NCBI RefSeq assembly: GCF_000470315.2
Contig: NZ_CBRF02000015.1
Location: 41,373 to 105,372 of the forward strand
Direction: 5' to 3'
From: Psychromonas sp. SP041
GTDB lineage: Bacteria; Pseudomonadota; Gammaproteobacteria; Enterobacterales; Psychromonadaceae
Length of the DNA: 64,000 bases
The number at the start of each line of letters is the position of its first letter. Position 1 is the stretch's first letter. Below are positions 49,086-59,894 of the stretch, piece after piece. A model generated the notes under the pieces. That model had not been told where the DNA came from, searched no databases, and saw only the letters and a list, made by a program, of their open reading frames with translations. The position numbers and the translations under genes are program-made.

Positions 49086-50030
49086 TTAATTAAGCTGATG
49101 CCATTCTCTAGCTTGCTGAATATCTTTATCAATCTGTACTTTTAGTTCCGCGAATGAATCAAAACGCACTTCATCACGTAATTTTTTCTCAAGTAACACT
49201 TCAAGCTGGCGGCCATATAAATCGCCTTCAAACTCAAATATATGCACTTCTAATTGTTGCCTTTCACCATTAACGGTCGGACGACAACCAATATTTGCAA
49301 CGCCACGATAAACTTGCTCACCAATACTTTCTTCACCAACACCCAGTACTGACACAACAAACACACCCGAAACAGGTGAAACGCGACGCTTTAAAAATAA
49401 ATTTGCAGTTGGAACACCTATTGTACGGCCCAACTTCTTACCATGTCCAACACGGCCAGCAATACTATATTTTCTACCTAGCATTTGCTCTGCTTGTTGT
49501 AATTGCCCTTTTGCTAATGCACTACGTATACGAGTGCTACTAACACGACAAGCATCTTGCGACAGGCTTTTTGTATCAACAACTTCAAAGCCATATTTTT
49601 CGCCTGCTTCTTTTAGCAGTGCAAAATCACCTAAACGTTGGTAACCAAAGTGAAAATCATCACCAATCACTAGGAATTTAACATTTAATTTTTTAATTAA
49701 TAACTGCTCAATAAAATCATTCGCACTAAGATTCGCAAATTTATGCGTGAAAGACACACACAGTAAGCTATCTAAACCTAATTTTTCAAGTTGTACGAAC
49801 TTATCACGTAAACGGCTTAATCGACCAGGTGCATTTTTACCTGCAAACAATTCAGCAGGTTGAGGCTCAAAGGTCATGACCGTCGCAGGCACTTGTAAGC
49901 GTTTAGCTTCCTCTAGCAGGCGAGACAAAACAGCATGATGGCCAAGATGAATGCCATCGAAATTGCCAATACTTAACACGCAACCTTGTGGTTGATGCTG
50001 TAGATTATGAATTCCGCGTATTAATTCCAT
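49086..50030 (-). CDS. ribF: Bifunctional riboflavin kinase / FAD synthetase
   Basis: A 314-residue enzyme with an N-terminal nucleotidyltransferase domain ([30 protein letters not shown]) and a C-terminal flavokinase domain ([25 protein letters not shown]). It makes FMN and FAD, which FrdA in this window also needs. The start at 50030 (MELIRGIHN) is the usual one for the family; the ribosome-binding site is weak. It leads the ribF-ileS-lspA cluster. Confidence 0.94.
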   Translation of the reverse strand: MELIRGIHNLQHQPQGCVLSIGNFDGIHLGHHAVLSRLLEEAKRLQVPATVMTFEPQPAELFAGKNAPGRLSRLRDKFVQLEKLGLDSLLCVSFTHKFANLSANDFIEQLLIKKLNVKFLVIGDDFHFGYQRLGDFALLKEAGEKYGFEVVDTKSLSQDACRVSSTRIRSALAKGQLQQAEQMLGRKYSIAGRVGHGKKLGRTIGVPTANLFLKRRVSPVSGVFVVSVLGVGEESIGEQVYRGVANIGCRPTVNGERQQLEVHIFEFEGDLYGRQLEVLLEKKLRDEVRFDSFAELKVQIDKDIQQAREWHQLN

Positions 50031-50078
50031 GATAATGTCATAATTAATTGCCAAAAATAGCGTTGAAAATATAAAAGA

Positions 50079-50113
50079 GCTGATTATATATTAAGGCTGC
50101 AAAGTAATCAGCT
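50079..50113 (-). terminator. Possible terminator of murJ
   Basis: AGCTGATTA and TAATCAGCT form a 9-bp stem with a 17-base loop, followed on the minus strand by CTTTTATATTTT. It lies 27-61 bases after the murJ stop and before ribF. Confidence 0.4.
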
Positions 50114-50139
50114 TTCATTTTAGCGATTTAAGATTAATT

Positions 50140-51699
50140 CTAACGACTTACCTTAAAATGCTTTAGTCGTAATCCAAAAATAAAGTTACTCACTAAATAG
50201 ATAGCTGCACCACCTAAAATCAAAGCGATTAATTGCATGATTGATTCAAGTAAACCAAAACCCGCCCACATGACAAGACTTGGTGTCATATACAACAAAG
50301 CAGCAACCATCACTAAACCTGATGCGATAATTCGAATTAATACAGCCACGCTGCCTTTCTGTACTTGGTAAACACCGCTCTTATAGAGGCCAAACCATAA
50401 TAAACCAGCATTTAACGTAGCAGACAATGACGTGGCAATCGCTAACCCAACATAACCAAAAGGCACAGCAAAGATGACATTTAACACCATATTGCTCACC
50501 ATCGCTATCACACCAAATTTAACCGGTGTTTTGGTATCTTGGCGCGAGTAATAGCCTGGCGCGAGGACTTTAACTAACATAAAGCTTAATAAGCCACTGG
50601 CATAAGCCCATAAACTCATCGCCGACATACTGACATCTTGCATATCAAACTCGCCACGCATAAATAAAACACGCAACATGGGTTCTGCTAACACGATTAA
50701 ACCTAACATCGCAGGAAAACCTAAAAAACACACGCTGCGAATGCCCCAATCTAAGGTTTTAGAAAAACCTTCAGCAGACTTATTAACATGAGAAGAAGAC
50801 AAGCTTGGTAAAATAACCGTCGCAATCGCAATACCAAACAGCCCTAACGGAAACTCTAATAAACGATCAGCGTAATATAACCAACTGATAGAGCCCGTTT
50901 GTAAAAAGCTGGCAATAAACGTATCTAACAACAGGTTTATTTGGCTCACTGACACCCCAAACAAAGCAGGAATCATTAAGGTACGGATTTTAACAACGCC
51001 AGGGTGATGCCATTGCCAACTTGGTTTCACTAACAATTTTTCTTTTTTCAAAAAAGGAATTTGGAATAAGAACTGAATCAAACCACCGATGAATACACCG
51101 ATCGCTAAACCAATTTCAGGTTGAGCGAGTTGTGGAGAGAGAAACACAGCACAGGAAATAATCGCAATATTTAAAAATACCGGTGTAAACGCAGCGACAG
51201 CGAACTTCCCTAACGTATTAAGAATCGCACCTGATAAGGCAGTAAACGTAATAAACCATAAATACGGGAAAGTAATTTTTAACATGTCTGACGCTAATAC
51301 AAATTTATACGCTTCAGGACCACCATTCCACCATTCTAAAAACCAGCCAAAACCAAATAACCCCGTAATAACCGAAGAGCCGATAACACCTAAAATGGTA
51401 ATAACGGTGATAATAGTACCTAAAGTACCTGAAACAGCAGAAATGAGTTCTTTTACTTTATCTCGTGACTGTGTTTTTTCATATTCGGTTAATACAGGAA
51501 CAAAAGCTTGTGCAAATGCACCTTCTGCAAACAAACGACGTAAAAAGTTAGGAATTTTATTAGCAAAGAAAAATAAATCTGCTGCGGCTCCTGCTCCCAT
51601 CAAATTTGCAATAACAATATCGCGGACTAACCCTAAAACGCGAGAGACTAAGGTCATAGAACTTACGATCATGCCTGATTTTATTAGCTTTTTACTCAC
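50140..51699 (-). CDS. murJ: Lipid II flippase MurJ
   Basis: A 519-residue MOP-superfamily membrane protein with about 14 helices. Typical stretches are SMTLVSRVLGLVRDIVIANLMGAGAAADLFFFA, NFLRRLFAEGAFAQAFVPVL, YYADRLLEFPLGLFGIAIATVILPSLS and PGYYSRQDTKTPVKFG. It flips lipid II across the inner membrane for peptidoglycan growth. As in E. coli-related genomes it lies between rpsT and ribF, divergent from rpsT. Confidence 0.95.
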   Translation of the reverse strand: MSKKLIKSGMIVSSMTLVSRVLGLVRDIVIANLMGAGAAADLFFFANKIPNFLRRLFAEGAFAQAFVPVLTEYEKTQSRDKVKELISAVSGTLGTIITVITILGVIGSSVITGLFGFGWFLEWWNGGPEAYKFVLASDMLKITFPYLWFITFTALSGAILNTLGKFAVAAFTPVFLNIAIISCAVFLSPQLAQPEIGLAIGVFIGGLIQFLFQIPFLKKEKLLVKPSWQWHHPGVVKIRTLMIPALFGVSVSQINLLLDTFIASFLQTGSISWLYYADRLLEFPLGLFGIAIATVILPSLSSSHVNKSAEGFSKTLDWGIRSVCFLGFPAMLGLIVLAEPMLRVLFMRGEFDMQDVSMSAMSLWAYASGLLSFMLVKVLAPGYYSRQDTKTPVKFGVIAMVSNMVLNVIFAVPFGYVGLAIATSLSATLNAGLLWFGLYKSGVYQVQKGSVAVLIRIIASGLVMVAALLYMTPSLVMWAGFGLLESIMQLIALILGGAAIYLVSNFIFGLRLKHFKVSR

Positions 51700-51927
51700 A
51701 CTTGATTTCCTAAAGGCAAAGATGGAATAAGACTCAACGTATTAAAAGATGAGATTCAGAATGATAAAATACACGCTTTAGTTAAATTTAATAGATTTAA
51801 CAGGCAATATATCGTCAAAACATTCGACTCTTCATTTGCATCTGTAATGGGTTGAGTATAAAATGCGCGCAGTTTAACCATCCACCTGGTTCGTTACCAG
51901 TTATTTTATTGGTTAATAAGAAACCAT

Positions 51928-51956
51928 TTGACAATATACGTGTTACAAGGCATATT
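51928..51956 (+). promoter_or_regulatory. Promoter of rpsT
   Basis: TTGACA (51928-51933), 17-bp spacer, CATATT (51951-51956), about 50 bases before the rpsT start. A near-consensus housekeeping promoter. Confidence 0.7.
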
Positions 51957-52005
51957 CCACGACCTTTGATTATCCCTTGTTATACAGAATTTAGGAGTTA
52001 AGGTC

Positions 52006-52266
52006 TTGGCTAATATCAAGTCTGCTAAAAAACGTGCTTTATTATCTGAAAAAAGCCGTAAACATAATGCAAGTCGTCGTACAATGATGCGTACTTTCAT
52101 CAAGAAAGTTGTTGTTGCAATCGAAGCTGCAAACAAAGAACTAGCTACAGCTGAGTTCGTTAAATTACAATCAGTTTTAGATGCTTACGCAACTAAAGGT
52201 CTGATCAGCAAAAACATGGCTGCTCGTAAGAAAAGCCGTCTTTCTGCTAAAATTAAAGCGCTTTAA
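52006..52266 (+). CDS. rpsT: 30S ribosomal protein S20
   Basis: An 86-residue basic protein starting [20 protein letters not shown] after the initiator, with the S20 helical-bundle sequence [14 protein letters not shown]. It starts with TTG (52006), preceded by GGAG and AAGG. The E. coli gene also uses UUG, which is linked to its autoregulation, so the rare start is conserved. A single-gene unit with its own promoter and terminator. Confidence 0.97.
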   Translation: MANIKSAKKRALLSEKSRKHNASRRTMMRTFIKKVVVAIEAANKELATAEFVKLQSVLDAYATKGLISKNMAARKKSRLSAKIKAL

Positions 52267-52302
52267 TTCTTATTTAAGAATCTGCCTTTTTTTTAAGATA
52301 TT

Positions 52303-52330
52303 AAAAAACCGACCTAGTGTCGGTTTTTTT
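52303..52330. terminator. Rho-independent terminator of rpsT
   Basis: AAAAAACCGAC and GTCGGTTTTTT form an 11-bp stem with CTAGT loop and a T-run. It can work in both directions. Confidence 0.93.
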
Positions 52331-52415
52331 ATGTCTATATTTTCAAATTTACTTCTTTTGTATATTTAGCTGTGTATATTTAGTTTTAAATATTCACTTT
52401 CAATATCAAATCTTA

Positions 52416-52452
52416 AAAAGCTACCTTTCAAGAAAGACTTCACAAAAGGTAG
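52416..52452 (-). terminator. Probable terminator after the 86-residue unknown gene
   Basis: Perfect 8-bp stem CTACCTTT (52421-52428) / AAAGGTAG (52445-52452) followed on the minus strand by CTTTTTAAG, eight bases past the gene end. Confidence 0.65.
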
Positions 52453-52459
52453 AGCTCAA

Positions 52460-52720
52460 TTAAATACCCATTCCTGATAATGCATTCATTAAATCTTTAA
52501 CAACTTTACCAACAACTGGATTTGTTTCTTCAAACATTAATAATTGTTGTGATATTTTCTTATCACGAATTAACTGAGCAGGATCACCAGACATAATAGC
52601 TTGTTGTAATTGGTCATGTACTTTTTGTAATTCACCTGCGGTACATTCATCTGCAACTAAACCTTCAGATAACACATCAGATAACTTCTTAAATTCAGAT
52701 TGTACTTTTTTGATTGGCAT
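52460..52720 (-). CDS. Small helical protein of unknown function
   Basis: An 86-residue soluble protein, mostly charged helix (KKVQSEFKKLSDVLSEGL, AGELQKVHDQLQQAIMSG), ending ALSGMGI. I do not recognise the family. GAGG lies five bases before the ATG at 52720, which supports it as a real gene, and a terminator follows. It is 99 bases downstream of the small membrane protein gene in the same direction. It has no signal peptide or membrane segment. Confidence 0.7.
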   Translation of the reverse strand: MPIKKVQSEFKKLSDVLSEGLVADECTAGELQKVHDQLQQAIMSGDPAQLIRDKKISQQLLMFEETNPVVGKVVKDLMNALSGMGI

Positions 52721-52819
52721 ACACACCTCAGTTTTAAATAATAGATAGTGATACGAAACATGATTAAGTGGTAAGCATTTCTACACTGAACACTTAAACT
52801 GCTTATTTTCATTGTAGCA

Positions 52820-53047
52820 TCAGTCCTTTACAGGCACCTTTAAAAATCGGTCGATAAAACGAGTGAACACTAAAAAGATGATCACAAACAAAATACTGAT
52901 CACTATCAACCCAACTTTAAACCAGCTTTGATCTTGATAAGCTTGCAAAAACAGGCTTGATAAATAAATCGCCATCAACCAATAAGCAATACGTAAAACA
53001 TAGCTCCAAATAGGATAGCTTTTATCCGTTAGCCATAACCTTGCCAT
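52820..53047 (-). CDS. Small inner-membrane protein of unknown function
   Basis: A 75-residue protein with two hydrophobic helices (about 15-35, YVLRIAYWLMAIYLSSLFL; and 45-62, VGLIVISILFVIIFLVF) and a basic tail. I do not recognise the family. It begins 40 bases after epmA in the same direction and may be co-transcribed. Nothing else indicates a role. Confidence 0.65.
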   Translation of the reverse strand: MARLWLTDKSYPIWSYVLRIAYWLMAIYLSSLFLQAYQDQSWFKVGLIVISILFVIIFLVFTRFIDRFLKVPVKD

Positions 53048-53087
53048 TTTAATCCCTTATCTTATCGACGGTTTTAATGTAATACGT

Positions 53088-54068
53088 TTACGCATTATCA
53101 ACACTAAAGCTTAATACATCATTAATGTGCTTTTGTTCAGTAGAGAGCATTAACAATCTATCTAAGCCTAAAGCGACACCTGCACAATCAGGTAAATGAT
53201 CTAAACAAGCGACAAATTTATGATCTATCGGCATTTCCGGTAGGCCCATCGTTACTCGTAATTGATTATCCGCTTGAAAACGCTTTAATTGCTCTTCACT
53301 GTTATTGAGTTCATGAAAGCCGTTCGCTAACTCAACACTTTTATAATACACCTCAAAACGATCAGCAACACGATCATCTTGTGTATTAATTCTAGCGAGA
53401 GCCGCTTGTGAGGCAGGAAAATCATAAACAAAACAAGGTTCGTCTTGCCCTATTTTAGATTCTATCGCGATACAAAATAACAGCTGTAAAATCGTATCTT
53501 TATCTGTTTCATTATCAAGCACGTCACCTAACTGCAAATGTGCGCCTGCTAACTTCAGCTCTTCGATACTTGCCGTTAATGGATCAACTTGCAAAATAGA
53601 TAAAAAGGCCTCTTGGTAACTACAACGACTCGGTGTATTACAGTTTAGAATCAACATTAATAACGTCGCCATTTCATCCATTAATTGATGATGCTCAAAG
53701 CCTACTTTATACCACTCTAACAAAGAAAACTCAGGGTTGTGAAAACGTCCCGATTCTTCATTTCGATATACTTTTGATATTTGATAAATTGAACCGCTAC
53801 CAGCCGCTAATAAACGCTTCATCTGAAACTCTGGTGAGGTTTGTAAATATAATGGCACACCACCATCGACTAACGGCTTATCACTAATATTACGACCAAC
53901 AAACTGCGTTTTAAAACATTGAAGATGTACATCCGTCACTGCGGCTTGGCTGAGAGAAGGCGTTTCAACTTCTAATACTTGTAAGTCGCTAAAAAAATCT
54001 CGAATCGTTTTTAACATAACCGCACGCGCACTTAATTGTGCCAGCGAAGCACTTGGTAACCAGTTCAT
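53088..54068 (-). CDS. epmA: EF-P (R)-beta-lysyl ligase EpmA
   Basis: A 326-residue class II lysyl-tRNA-synthetase paralogue without an anticodon-binding domain. Class II motifs are present: motif 2 [26 protein letters not shown] and motif 3 [12 protein letters not shown]. It attaches (R)-beta-lysine to Lys34 of elongation factor P. Its target (efp) and the enzyme that makes the substrate (epmB) lie a few kb to the right, with frdABCD in between. It is divergent from frdA, as in E. coli. Confidence 0.94.
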   Translation of the reverse strand: MNWLPSASLAQLSARAVMLKTIRDFFSDLQVLEVETPSLSQAAVTDVHLQCFKTQFVGRNISDKPLVDGGVPLYLQTSPEFQMKRLLAAGSGSIYQISKVYRNEESGRFHNPEFSLLEWYKVGFEHHQLMDEMATLLMLILNCNTPSRCSYQEAFLSILQVDPLTASIEELKLAGAHLQLGDVLDNETDKDTILQLLFCIAIESKIGQDEPCFVYDFPASQAALARINTQDDRVADRFEVYYKSVELANGFHELNNSEEQLKRFQADNQLRVTMGLPEMPIDHKFVACLDHLPDCAGVALGLDRLLMLSTEQKHINDVLSFSVDNA

Positions 54069-54288
54069 TGGAGCTCCTTTTTTAAAAGCCTAGTTTACCT
54101 AACCTTTGCGGTTTCTGGAATCTATCCTGCTCCAACTTAAGCATGTTTAAAGCATTTTATTTACTCGCTAATCCCTTAATTTATATTGCCGATGAAAGTT
54201 TTAATTTTACCCTGTTTCGATCAAAGTTTTCTCCAAGCTAACTGATAGACTAAATATTAAGCAGTTTGTCATTTTGTTGGAGAAAATT

Positions 54289-56058
54289 ATGCAAATAATC
54301 AAAACAGACGTCGCTATTATCGGTGCAGGTGGTTCAGGGTTAAGAGCGGCTATAGAAATCGCTGAAAACTACCCACAGCTTAATGTCGCGCTTATATCCA
54401 AAGTATATCCCATGCGTAGTCACACTGTTGCAGCTGAAGGCGGTGCAGCAGGCGTAGTACAAGACAGTGATTCATTAGATCAACACTTTGATGACACCGT
54501 ATCAGGTGGTGACTGGTTGTGCGAGCAAGATGTAGTGCAATATTTTGTCGAAAACGCAGCGAAGCAATTAACTCAATTAGAGCATTGGGGTTGCCCTTGG
54601 AGCCGCAAAGCCGACGGCAATATTAATGTTCGTGCTTTTGGTGGAATGAAAAAAGAACGGACTTGGTTTGCCGCTGATAAAAGTGGTTTTCATATTCTAC
54701 ACACGCTTTTCCAAACCTCCCTTAAACATCCTAAAATAACACGCTTTGATGAACACTTTTGTCTTGATTTAGTGGTTGAAGATAACAAAATTCAAGGCGT
54801 GGTCATTCTTGATATTGCAGAAGGTGAAGCAAAACTAATTCAAGCAAAATCAGTGATCATGGCCACCGGGGGTGCAGGTCGAGTATATACCTATAACACT
54901 AACGGCGGCATCGTCACTGGAGATGGAATGTCTCTCGCTTACCGACACGGTGTTGCATTGCGAGATATGGAATTCATACAATACCACCCAACGGGTTTAC
55001 CCGGCTCAGGCATTTTAATGACGGAAGGTTGCCGTGGTGAAGGCGGTGTATTAATCAATAAAAATGGATACCGCTATTTGCAGGACTACGGTCTAGGCCC
55101 AGAAACGCCCCTTGGACAGCCTAAAAATAAACACATGGAATTAGGCCCAAGAGATAAAATAAGCCAATGCTTCTGGCAAGAACAACAAAAAGGCAATGTG
55201 ATCACTGGCGACCGAGGTGATGTGGTTTATCTCGATTTACGTCATTTAGGTAAAGCTAAAATTAATGAGCGCTTACCCTTTATTCGAGAACTCGCTAAAG
55301 CTTATGTCGGTGTTGACCCTGTCCATGAACCAATCCCAGTTCGACCAACCGTGCATTATACGATGGGCGGTATTGCAACTGATGCTAAAACAGCCACCAG
55401 CTTAACGGGATTATATGCCATTGGAGAATGTGCTTCAGTCGGCTTACATGGCGCAAATCGTTTAGGGTCAAACTCACTGTCAGAACTCGCTGTCTTTGGC
55501 CAATTAGCAGGTCAACAAGCTGCAGAGTATGCGCAACAAACAGAACATCAAGCTACCCAGCCACTACAAGAAAAAGCACAAAAGATCATCGCTAGAACAG
55601 AAGCCTTATTAAACAGTAATGGCAGCGAAAAAATGGCCGATATACGCCAAGAAATGGGCGACTGTATGGAAGAAGGTGTTGGTATTTATCGAATACAAGC
55701 CTCAATGCAGAAAACGATTGATACATTAGCTGAATTAAAAGTGCGTTATCAACACATTAAAATAAATGATAAATCCAGCGTCTTCAATACAGAGTTTTTA
55801 TATGCCATTGAGTTAGGTTATTTATTAGATACCGCAGAAGCGATTGCCCATAGTGCGATTGCTCGTCAAGAATCACGTGGCTCACATCAACGTATTGATG
55901 AGTTTAATACACGCAATGATGTGCATTTCTTAAAACACTCATTAGCCTACTATCAAGCGGATAAAGCACCCATTATAAAATACTCCGATGTCACTATCAC
56001 CAGAAGCCAACCTGCTGAACGAGTATACGGTGCAGCTTCTGAAACGAAGGAGAAATGA
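54289..56058 (+). CDS. frdA: Fumarate reductase flavoprotein subunit
   Basis: A 589-residue subunit with the FAD-binding N-terminus ([19 protein letters not shown]), the flavin-linked histidine in [13 protein letters not shown], the active-site [21 protein letters not shown], and [18 protein letters not shown]. It reduces fumarate to succinate as a terminal step of anaerobic respiration. GGAG lies six bases before the ATG at 54289, so this start is preferred over the in-frame TTG at 54274. First gene of frdABCD. Confidence 0.96.
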   Translation: MQIIKTDVAIIGAGGSGLRAAIEIAENYPQLNVALISKVYPMRSHTVAAEGGAAGVVQDSDSLDQHFDDTVSGGDWLCEQDVVQYFVENAAKQLTQLEHWGCPWSRKADGNINVRAFGGMKKERTWFAADKSGFHILHTLFQTSLKHPKITRFDEHFCLDLVVEDNKIQGVVILDIAEGEAKLIQAKSVIMATGGAGRVYTYNTNGGIVTGDGMSLAYRHGVALRDMEFIQYHPTGLPGSGILMTEGCRGEGGVLINKNGYRYLQDYGLGPETPLGQPKNKHMELGPRDKISQCFWQEQQKGNVITGDRGDVVYLDLRHLGKAKINERLPFIRELAKAYVGVDPVHEPIPVRPTVHYTMGGIATDAKTATSLTGLYAIGECASVGLHGANRLGSNSLSELAVFGQLAGQQAAEYAQQTEHQATQPLQEKAQKIIARTEALLNSNGSEKMADIRQEMGDCMEEGVGIYRIQASMQKTIDTLAELKVRYQHIKINDKSSVFNTEFLYAIELGYLLDTAEAIAHSAIARQESRGSHQRIDEFNTRNDVHFLKHSLAYYQADKAPIIKYSDVTITRSQPAERVYGAASETKEK

Positions 56059-56060
56059 TC

Positions 56061-56834
56061 ATGTCAACTCAAGCTACTCATGCTCAACAAGCAGTCGTCG
56101 ATAAAGTCATTGAAATAGAGATCCTTCGTTATCGTCCAGAACAAGATGAAAAACCGTTTCCACAAGGGTTTGAAATCCCCTACCACCCCGATATGTCGAT
56201 CTTAGAGGCACTGCAATATATTAAAGATCATTTAGATAGTAGTGTCAGCTTCAGATGGTCTTGCAGAATGGCTATCTGCGGCAGTTGCGGGTTAATGGTT
56301 AATAACATACCAAAACTAGGTTGTAAGGCTTTCCTACGAGATTATTACCCACAGAAAGTGACACTTGAAGCTTTAGCTAACTTCCCAATTGAACGCGATC
56401 TTGTGGTGGTGATGGATGACTTCATTAAAAAACTAGAAGAAATCAAACCTTACATTATTCCTGAACGTGATGAGAAATGTCTATCGGAAGGCACTTACCA
56501 ACAAACACCTGAACAAATGGAAAAATACGCAAAATTCTCCATGTGCATTAACTGTGGCCTCTGCTATTCGGCTTGCCCACAATATGGATTAGATAAAAGT
56601 TTTACAGGCCCCGCCGCCTTAGCTTTATTAGCACGATATAACCGTGATAGCCGCGACGCAGGTAGCGCTGAACGAATGAAAATAGTAAACCAAGAACAAG
56701 GCGTTTGGTCCTGTACTTTTGTTGGTTATTGCTCGGTAGTTTGCCCTAAGGGAGTTGACCCCGCTGCTGCTATCCAATTATTAAAAGTCGAAAGCAGTAA
56801 AGACTACTTAATTGGCATGTTCAAACCTGATTAA
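56061..56834 (+). CDS. frdB: Fumarate reductase iron-sulfur subunit
   Basis: A 257-residue subunit with ligands for three clusters: [20 protein letters not shown] region [2Fe-2S], [12 protein letters not shown], and [11 protein letters not shown]. It carries electrons from the membrane quinol site to FrdA. GGAG is eight bases before the ATG at 56061; the ATG at 56055 overlaps the frdA stop (ATGA) but has too little spacing. Confidence 0.96.
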   Translation: MSTQATHAQQAVVDKVIEIEILRYRPEQDEKPFPQGFEIPYHPDMSILEALQYIKDHLDSSVSFRWSCRMAICGSCGLMVNNIPKLGCKAFLRDYYPQKVTLEALANFPIERDLVVVMDDFIKKLEEIKPYIIPERDEKCLSEGTYQQTPEQMEKYAKFSMCINCGLCYSACPQYGLDKSFTGPAALALLARYNRDSRDAGSAERMKIVNQEQGVWSCTFVGYCSVVCPKGVDPAAAIQLLKVESSKDYLIGMFKPD

Positions 56835-56913
56835 TGTGACAAGTACATTGCTAATATTAGAGACCACAAAGAAGCGAATGCTTTTGACGTGACGTTATTT
56901 TGGAGTAAATAAA

Positions 56914-57303
56914 ATGAGTAAACGTAAACCTTATCGACGTGAAATGAACAATGACTGGTGGTTAAAAAACATATTTTACAGTAAATATATGATTCGAGAA
57001 GGCAGCAGTATTTTCATCACACTCTATAGCCTTATCTTAGCTTGGGGAGTTTTCCGTTTAAGCCAAGGAGAAGAAGCCTTCAATGCTTGGTTAAGTGCCT
57101 TACAACACCCAGTTTCAATCGTTTTCCATCTACTAGTGCTATTGATTGCTTTGTACCACACCATTACTTGGTTTTCATTAGCACCGAAAGCAGTCGACCT
57201 TTATATCAAAGGTAAACCATTAGATGGAAAATTGATTGTAGCGGGTCACTACATAACATTTACTATTGTTACTATCTTTTGCTTAATCGTCATCATGCTT
57301 TAA
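56914..57303 (+). CDS. frdC: Fumarate reductase membrane anchor subunit C
   Basis: A 129-residue membrane protein with three helices and the FrdC start SKRKPYRREMNNDWWLKNIFY...YMIREGSS. Together with FrdD it anchors the enzyme and binds menaquinol. E. coli FrdC has 131 residues. A GGAG site precedes the ATG. It lies 79 bases after frdB with no terminator seen. Confidence 0.94.
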   Translation: MSKRKPYRREMNNDWWLKNIFYSKYMIREGSSIFITLYSLILAWGVFRLSQGEEAFNAWLSALQHPVSIVFHLLVLLIALYHTITWFSLAPKAVDLYIKGKPLDGKLIVAGHYITFTIVTIFCLIVIML

Positions 57304-57313
57304 AGGAGGTTCC

Positions 57314-57715
57314 ATGAACGTTCAACCAACAACCAATGCATTACAAGAGAAAAAATATATTCGCTCAAATGAACCTGTCTTTTGGGGGCTATTTGGTGCA
57401 GGCGGCATGTTAACTGCATTTCTAACACCAGTAATGGTATTAGTGACAGGGTTATTAATTCCATTAGGGATCATTGATGCTGACCATCTAAGTTACGATA
57501 AGTTACACGGATTTGCCAGTAGTTGGTATGGCGCCGCTATCATCTTGGTATTAGTCGCATTACCTTTATGGCATACGCTACACCGTATCTTTCATTCACT
57601 ACATGACCTTGGCATTAAGCGTGGTCGAGATTGGCAACAGGTGATTTGCTATGGATTCGCATTCGCCGTCAGTGTGTTTGTTTTTACCTTATTATTGCAA
57701 ATGCTAACTCAGTAG
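57314..57715 (+). CDS. frdD: Fumarate reductase membrane anchor subunit D
   Basis: A 133-residue membrane protein with three helices, including SNEPVFWGLFGAGGM and LPLWHTLHRIFHSLHDLGI, the FrdD pattern. It is somewhat longer than E. coli FrdD (119). AGGAGG lies just before the ATG. Last gene of the operon, followed by a terminator shared with efp. Confidence 0.93.
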   Translation: MNVQPTTNALQEKKYIRSNEPVFWGLFGAGGMLTAFLTPVMVLVTGLLIPLGIIDADHLSYDKLHGFASSWYGAAIILVLVALPLWHTLHRIFHSLHDLGIKRGRDWQQVICYGFAFAVSVFVFTLLLQMLTQ

Positions 57716-57756
57716 CCTGCATTAATATGACGATGATTAAAAAACACCACACATAA

Positions 57757-57780
57757 AAAAACCAGCTGAATGCTGGTTTT
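57757..57780. terminator. Bidirectional terminator between frdD and efp
   Basis: AAAACCAGC / GCTGGTTTT with TGAAT loop. The T-run is best on the minus strand for efp, and usable on the plus strand for frdABCD. Confidence 0.87.
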
Positions 57781-57824
57781 CCTTTTTCGATGAAACATTA
57801 ACAATCGCTAATGCATTCAATCAC

Positions 57825-58394
57825 TTATTTTTTTACACGACCAACATATTCGCCGCTGCGTGTATCAACTTTAATGGTTTCACCAATTTGGATGAATAAA
57901 GGAACACGTACAGTCGCGCCTGTTGATAACGTAGCTGGTTTACCGCCAGTACCAGCAGTATCGCCTTTAAGACCTGGGTCTGTTTCAGTCACTTCTAACT
58001 CAACAAAGTTAGGTGGCATAACAGCAATCGGTGCATCGTTCCACGTAGTGATAGTACAAATATTTTGTTCTACTAACCATTTGTCCATATCGCCCACTGC
58101 ATTTGCATCAGCAGCAATCTGTTCAAATGTATCGTTATCCATAAAATGGAAGAACTCACCATCGTTATAAAGATAAGCTAAGTCGAAATCCATGACATCA
58201 GCAGATTCAACTGATTCATTTGATTTGAATGTTTTATCTACCACTTTGCCAGATATTAGCTTACGATATTTAACACGACTAAATGCTTGGCCTTTACCAG
58301 GTTTAACATACTCGTTTTCCATGATCACACATGGCTCATTATCGAGCATGAATTTTAGCCCGCCTTTAAAATCACTGGTACTATATGTTGCCAT
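57825..58394 (-). CDS. efp: Elongation factor P
   Basis: A 189-residue three-domain factor. The loop [10 protein letters not shown] carries K34, the residue that is beta-lysylated by EpmA/EpmB in gammaproteobacteria. It relieves ribosome stalling at polyproline stretches. The C-terminus [12 protein letters not shown] fits the family. GAGG sits before the ATG. The start is only 29 bases from that of epmB on the other strand, so both promoters must overlap coding sequence. Confidence 0.97.
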   Translation of the reverse strand: MATYSTSDFKGGLKFMLDNEPCVIMENEYVKPGKGQAFSRVKYRKLISGKVVDKTFKSNESVESADVMDFDLAYLYNDGEFFHFMDNDTFEQIAADANAVGDMDKWLVEQNICTITTWNDAPIAVMPPNFVELEVTETDPGLKGDTAGTGGKPATLSTGATVRVPLFIQIGETIKVDTRSGEYVGRVKK

Positions 58395-58423
58395 TATAAC
58401 CTCTATTACTAAACTGATAAAAA

Positions 58424-59440
58424 ATGCCTGAAATAATTAACGTGAATAATACCGCTGACTTGCCAACATGGCAAAAGGAACTCGCGAATGCGGTTAAAAA
58501 TCCACTACAACTATTGGAAATATTGGAGATTGAGCAGGAAAATGACCTAATTAGTCAACTTGCTAGAAAACAATTCCCAATGTTGGTGCCTTTACCGTTC
58601 ATAAAGAAAATGCAAAAAGGTAATATTAACGATCCTTTATTAAAACAAGTCCTACCGATTAACGACGAAGAATTGATAGTATCGGGGTTTACAACGGATC
58701 CATTAGTAGAACAAAACAACAATCAACAAGGTTTATTACACAAATATAAAAGCCGTGTTTTACTCATTTTAAAAACAGGATGCGCGATCAATTGCCGCTA
58801 TTGCTTTAGACGTCATTTCCCTTACGCTGATAATAATATTAACAAATCTCAGATAGTCGAGATTATTAATTATATACAAGCACATCCTGACGTAAATGAA
58901 GTGATCCTCAGTGGTGGCGATCCACTAATGAGTAAAGATAAACAGTTATTTGAATTACTAACGCAACTAGAAGCGTTGCCACAATTAACACGTTTACGCA
59001 TTCATACTCGATTACCTGTCGTGATCCCCTCTCGTATCACTCAAGCGCTGGCCGATCGTTTACAACAAAGCCGCTTCAAAATCGTCTTAGTATTGCATAT
59101 TAATCATCAACAAGAGATTGACGATGACTTTGCACAAGCGATGCAACGCTGTCATCAAGCTGGCATCCAGCTATTGAACCAAAGCGTACTGTTAAAAGGT
59201 GTGAATGATGATGCTGAATCGCTTGTCGCACTCAGTGAAGCTTTATTTTCAGTTAATATTCTGCCTTATTACCTATTTTTACTTGATAAAGTCCAAGGTG
59301 CGGCACATTTTGATATCGTTGAAAAACAAGCACAGCAATTACACAAAGCCATGCAAAGCGAACTACCCGGTTACTTAGTACCGCGCTTAAGTAGAGAAAT
59401 TGCAGGACAACAAAGCAAAACCTTAATACATTCGTTATAA
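58424..59440 (+). CDS. epmB: EF-P lysine 2,3-aminomutase EpmB
   Basis: A 338-residue radical-SAM enzyme of the KamA family with the cluster motif [25 protein letters not shown] and a PLP-binding lysine region near the C-terminus. It turns (S)-alpha-lysine into (R)-beta-lysine for EpmA to attach to EF-P. No ribosome-binding site is evident before the ATG (CTGATAAAAAATG). It is followed by a tandem-repeat array. With epmA and efp it completes the core EF-P modification set. Confidence 0.94.
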   Translation: MPEIINVNNTADLPTWQKELANAVKNPLQLLEILEIEQENDLISQLARKQFPMLVPLPFIKKMQKGNINDPLLKQVLPINDEELIVSGFTTDPLVEQNNNQQGLLHKYKSRVLLILKTGCAINCRYCFRRHFPYADNNINKSQIVEIINYIQAHPDVNEVILSGGDPLMSKDKQLFELLTQLEALPQLTRLRIHTRLPVVIPSRITQALADRLQQSRFKIVLVLHINHQQEIDDDFAQAMQRCHQAGIQLLNQSVLLKGVNDDAESLVALSEALFSVNILPYYLFLLDKVQGAAHFDIVEKQAQQLHKAMQSELPGYLVPRLSREIAGQQSKTLIHSL

Positions 59441-59458
59441 TGACCAATATTATTAAAT

Positions 59459-59558
59459 GACCAAGTTAAATAGCCAAGTTAAATAACTAAGTTAAATAGC
59501 TAAGTTAAGTGACTAAGTTAAGTGACTAAGTTAAATGGCTAAGTTAAATGACTAAATT
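59459..59558. repeat. Tandem repeat, 13-bp unit (consensus GACTAAGTTAAAT), about 7.5 copies
   Basis: Units differ at only a few positions (GACCAAG, AGCCAAG, AACTAAG, AGCTAAG; TTAAAT or TTAAGT). The array fills the gap between epmB and the next small gene and ends just before its ribosome-binding site. Confidence 0.93.
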
Positions 59559-59573
59559 GCACAGGAGACAATG

Positions 59574-59894
59574 ATGAGCAAAGAAAGCGTGCAAGCACAG
59601 CTTCAAGAAAACATTAAAATCATTTACCATCGAGCGGTAGATGCCGACCAAGCATTAAGTGAATTACGTAAACAAAAAACGGCAGGTTTTGCACATATTT
59701 TTGCAGACGATACGCCATTTACAAAACATGCAGATACGTTTTTACCGTATGTAGAAGAATTAGCAGCAGATTTACAAGCGATTCAAACAGATACAGAAGA
59801 ACATTACATGAAGCAATTACCTGCTATCGTCGTTAAAATTGAATTATTATTTAAAATGTTGAATGCTTTTAAAGAAAATTTAAAAACGAAATAA
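59574..59894 (+). CDS. Small helical protein of unknown function
   Basis: A 106-residue soluble, probably all-helical protein (VQAQLQENIKIIYHRAVDAD, FLPYVEELAADLQAIQ, LPAIVVKIELLFKMLNAF). I do not recognise it firmly. The pattern around FAHIFADD...FLPYVEEL faintly recalls the start of the primosomal protein PriC, but it is shorter and I would not name it. GGAG lies six bases before the ATG at 59574. Repeats sharing TTAAATAGC lie on both sides of the gene. Confidence 0.65.
   Translation: MSKESVQAQLQENIKIIYHRAVDADQALSELRKQKTAGFAHIFADDTPFTKHADTFLPYVEELAADLQAIQTDTEEHYMKQLPAIVVKIELLFKMLNAFKENLKTK

Noticed and set aside
54200..54230. FNR box before frdA
   Set aside because: Only one half-site (ATCAA) fits; the other half at the right distance does not match TTGAT.
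59574..59894. Naming the 106-residue protein PriC
   Set aside because: Resemblance is limited to a short helical pattern and the protein is much shorter than PriC.
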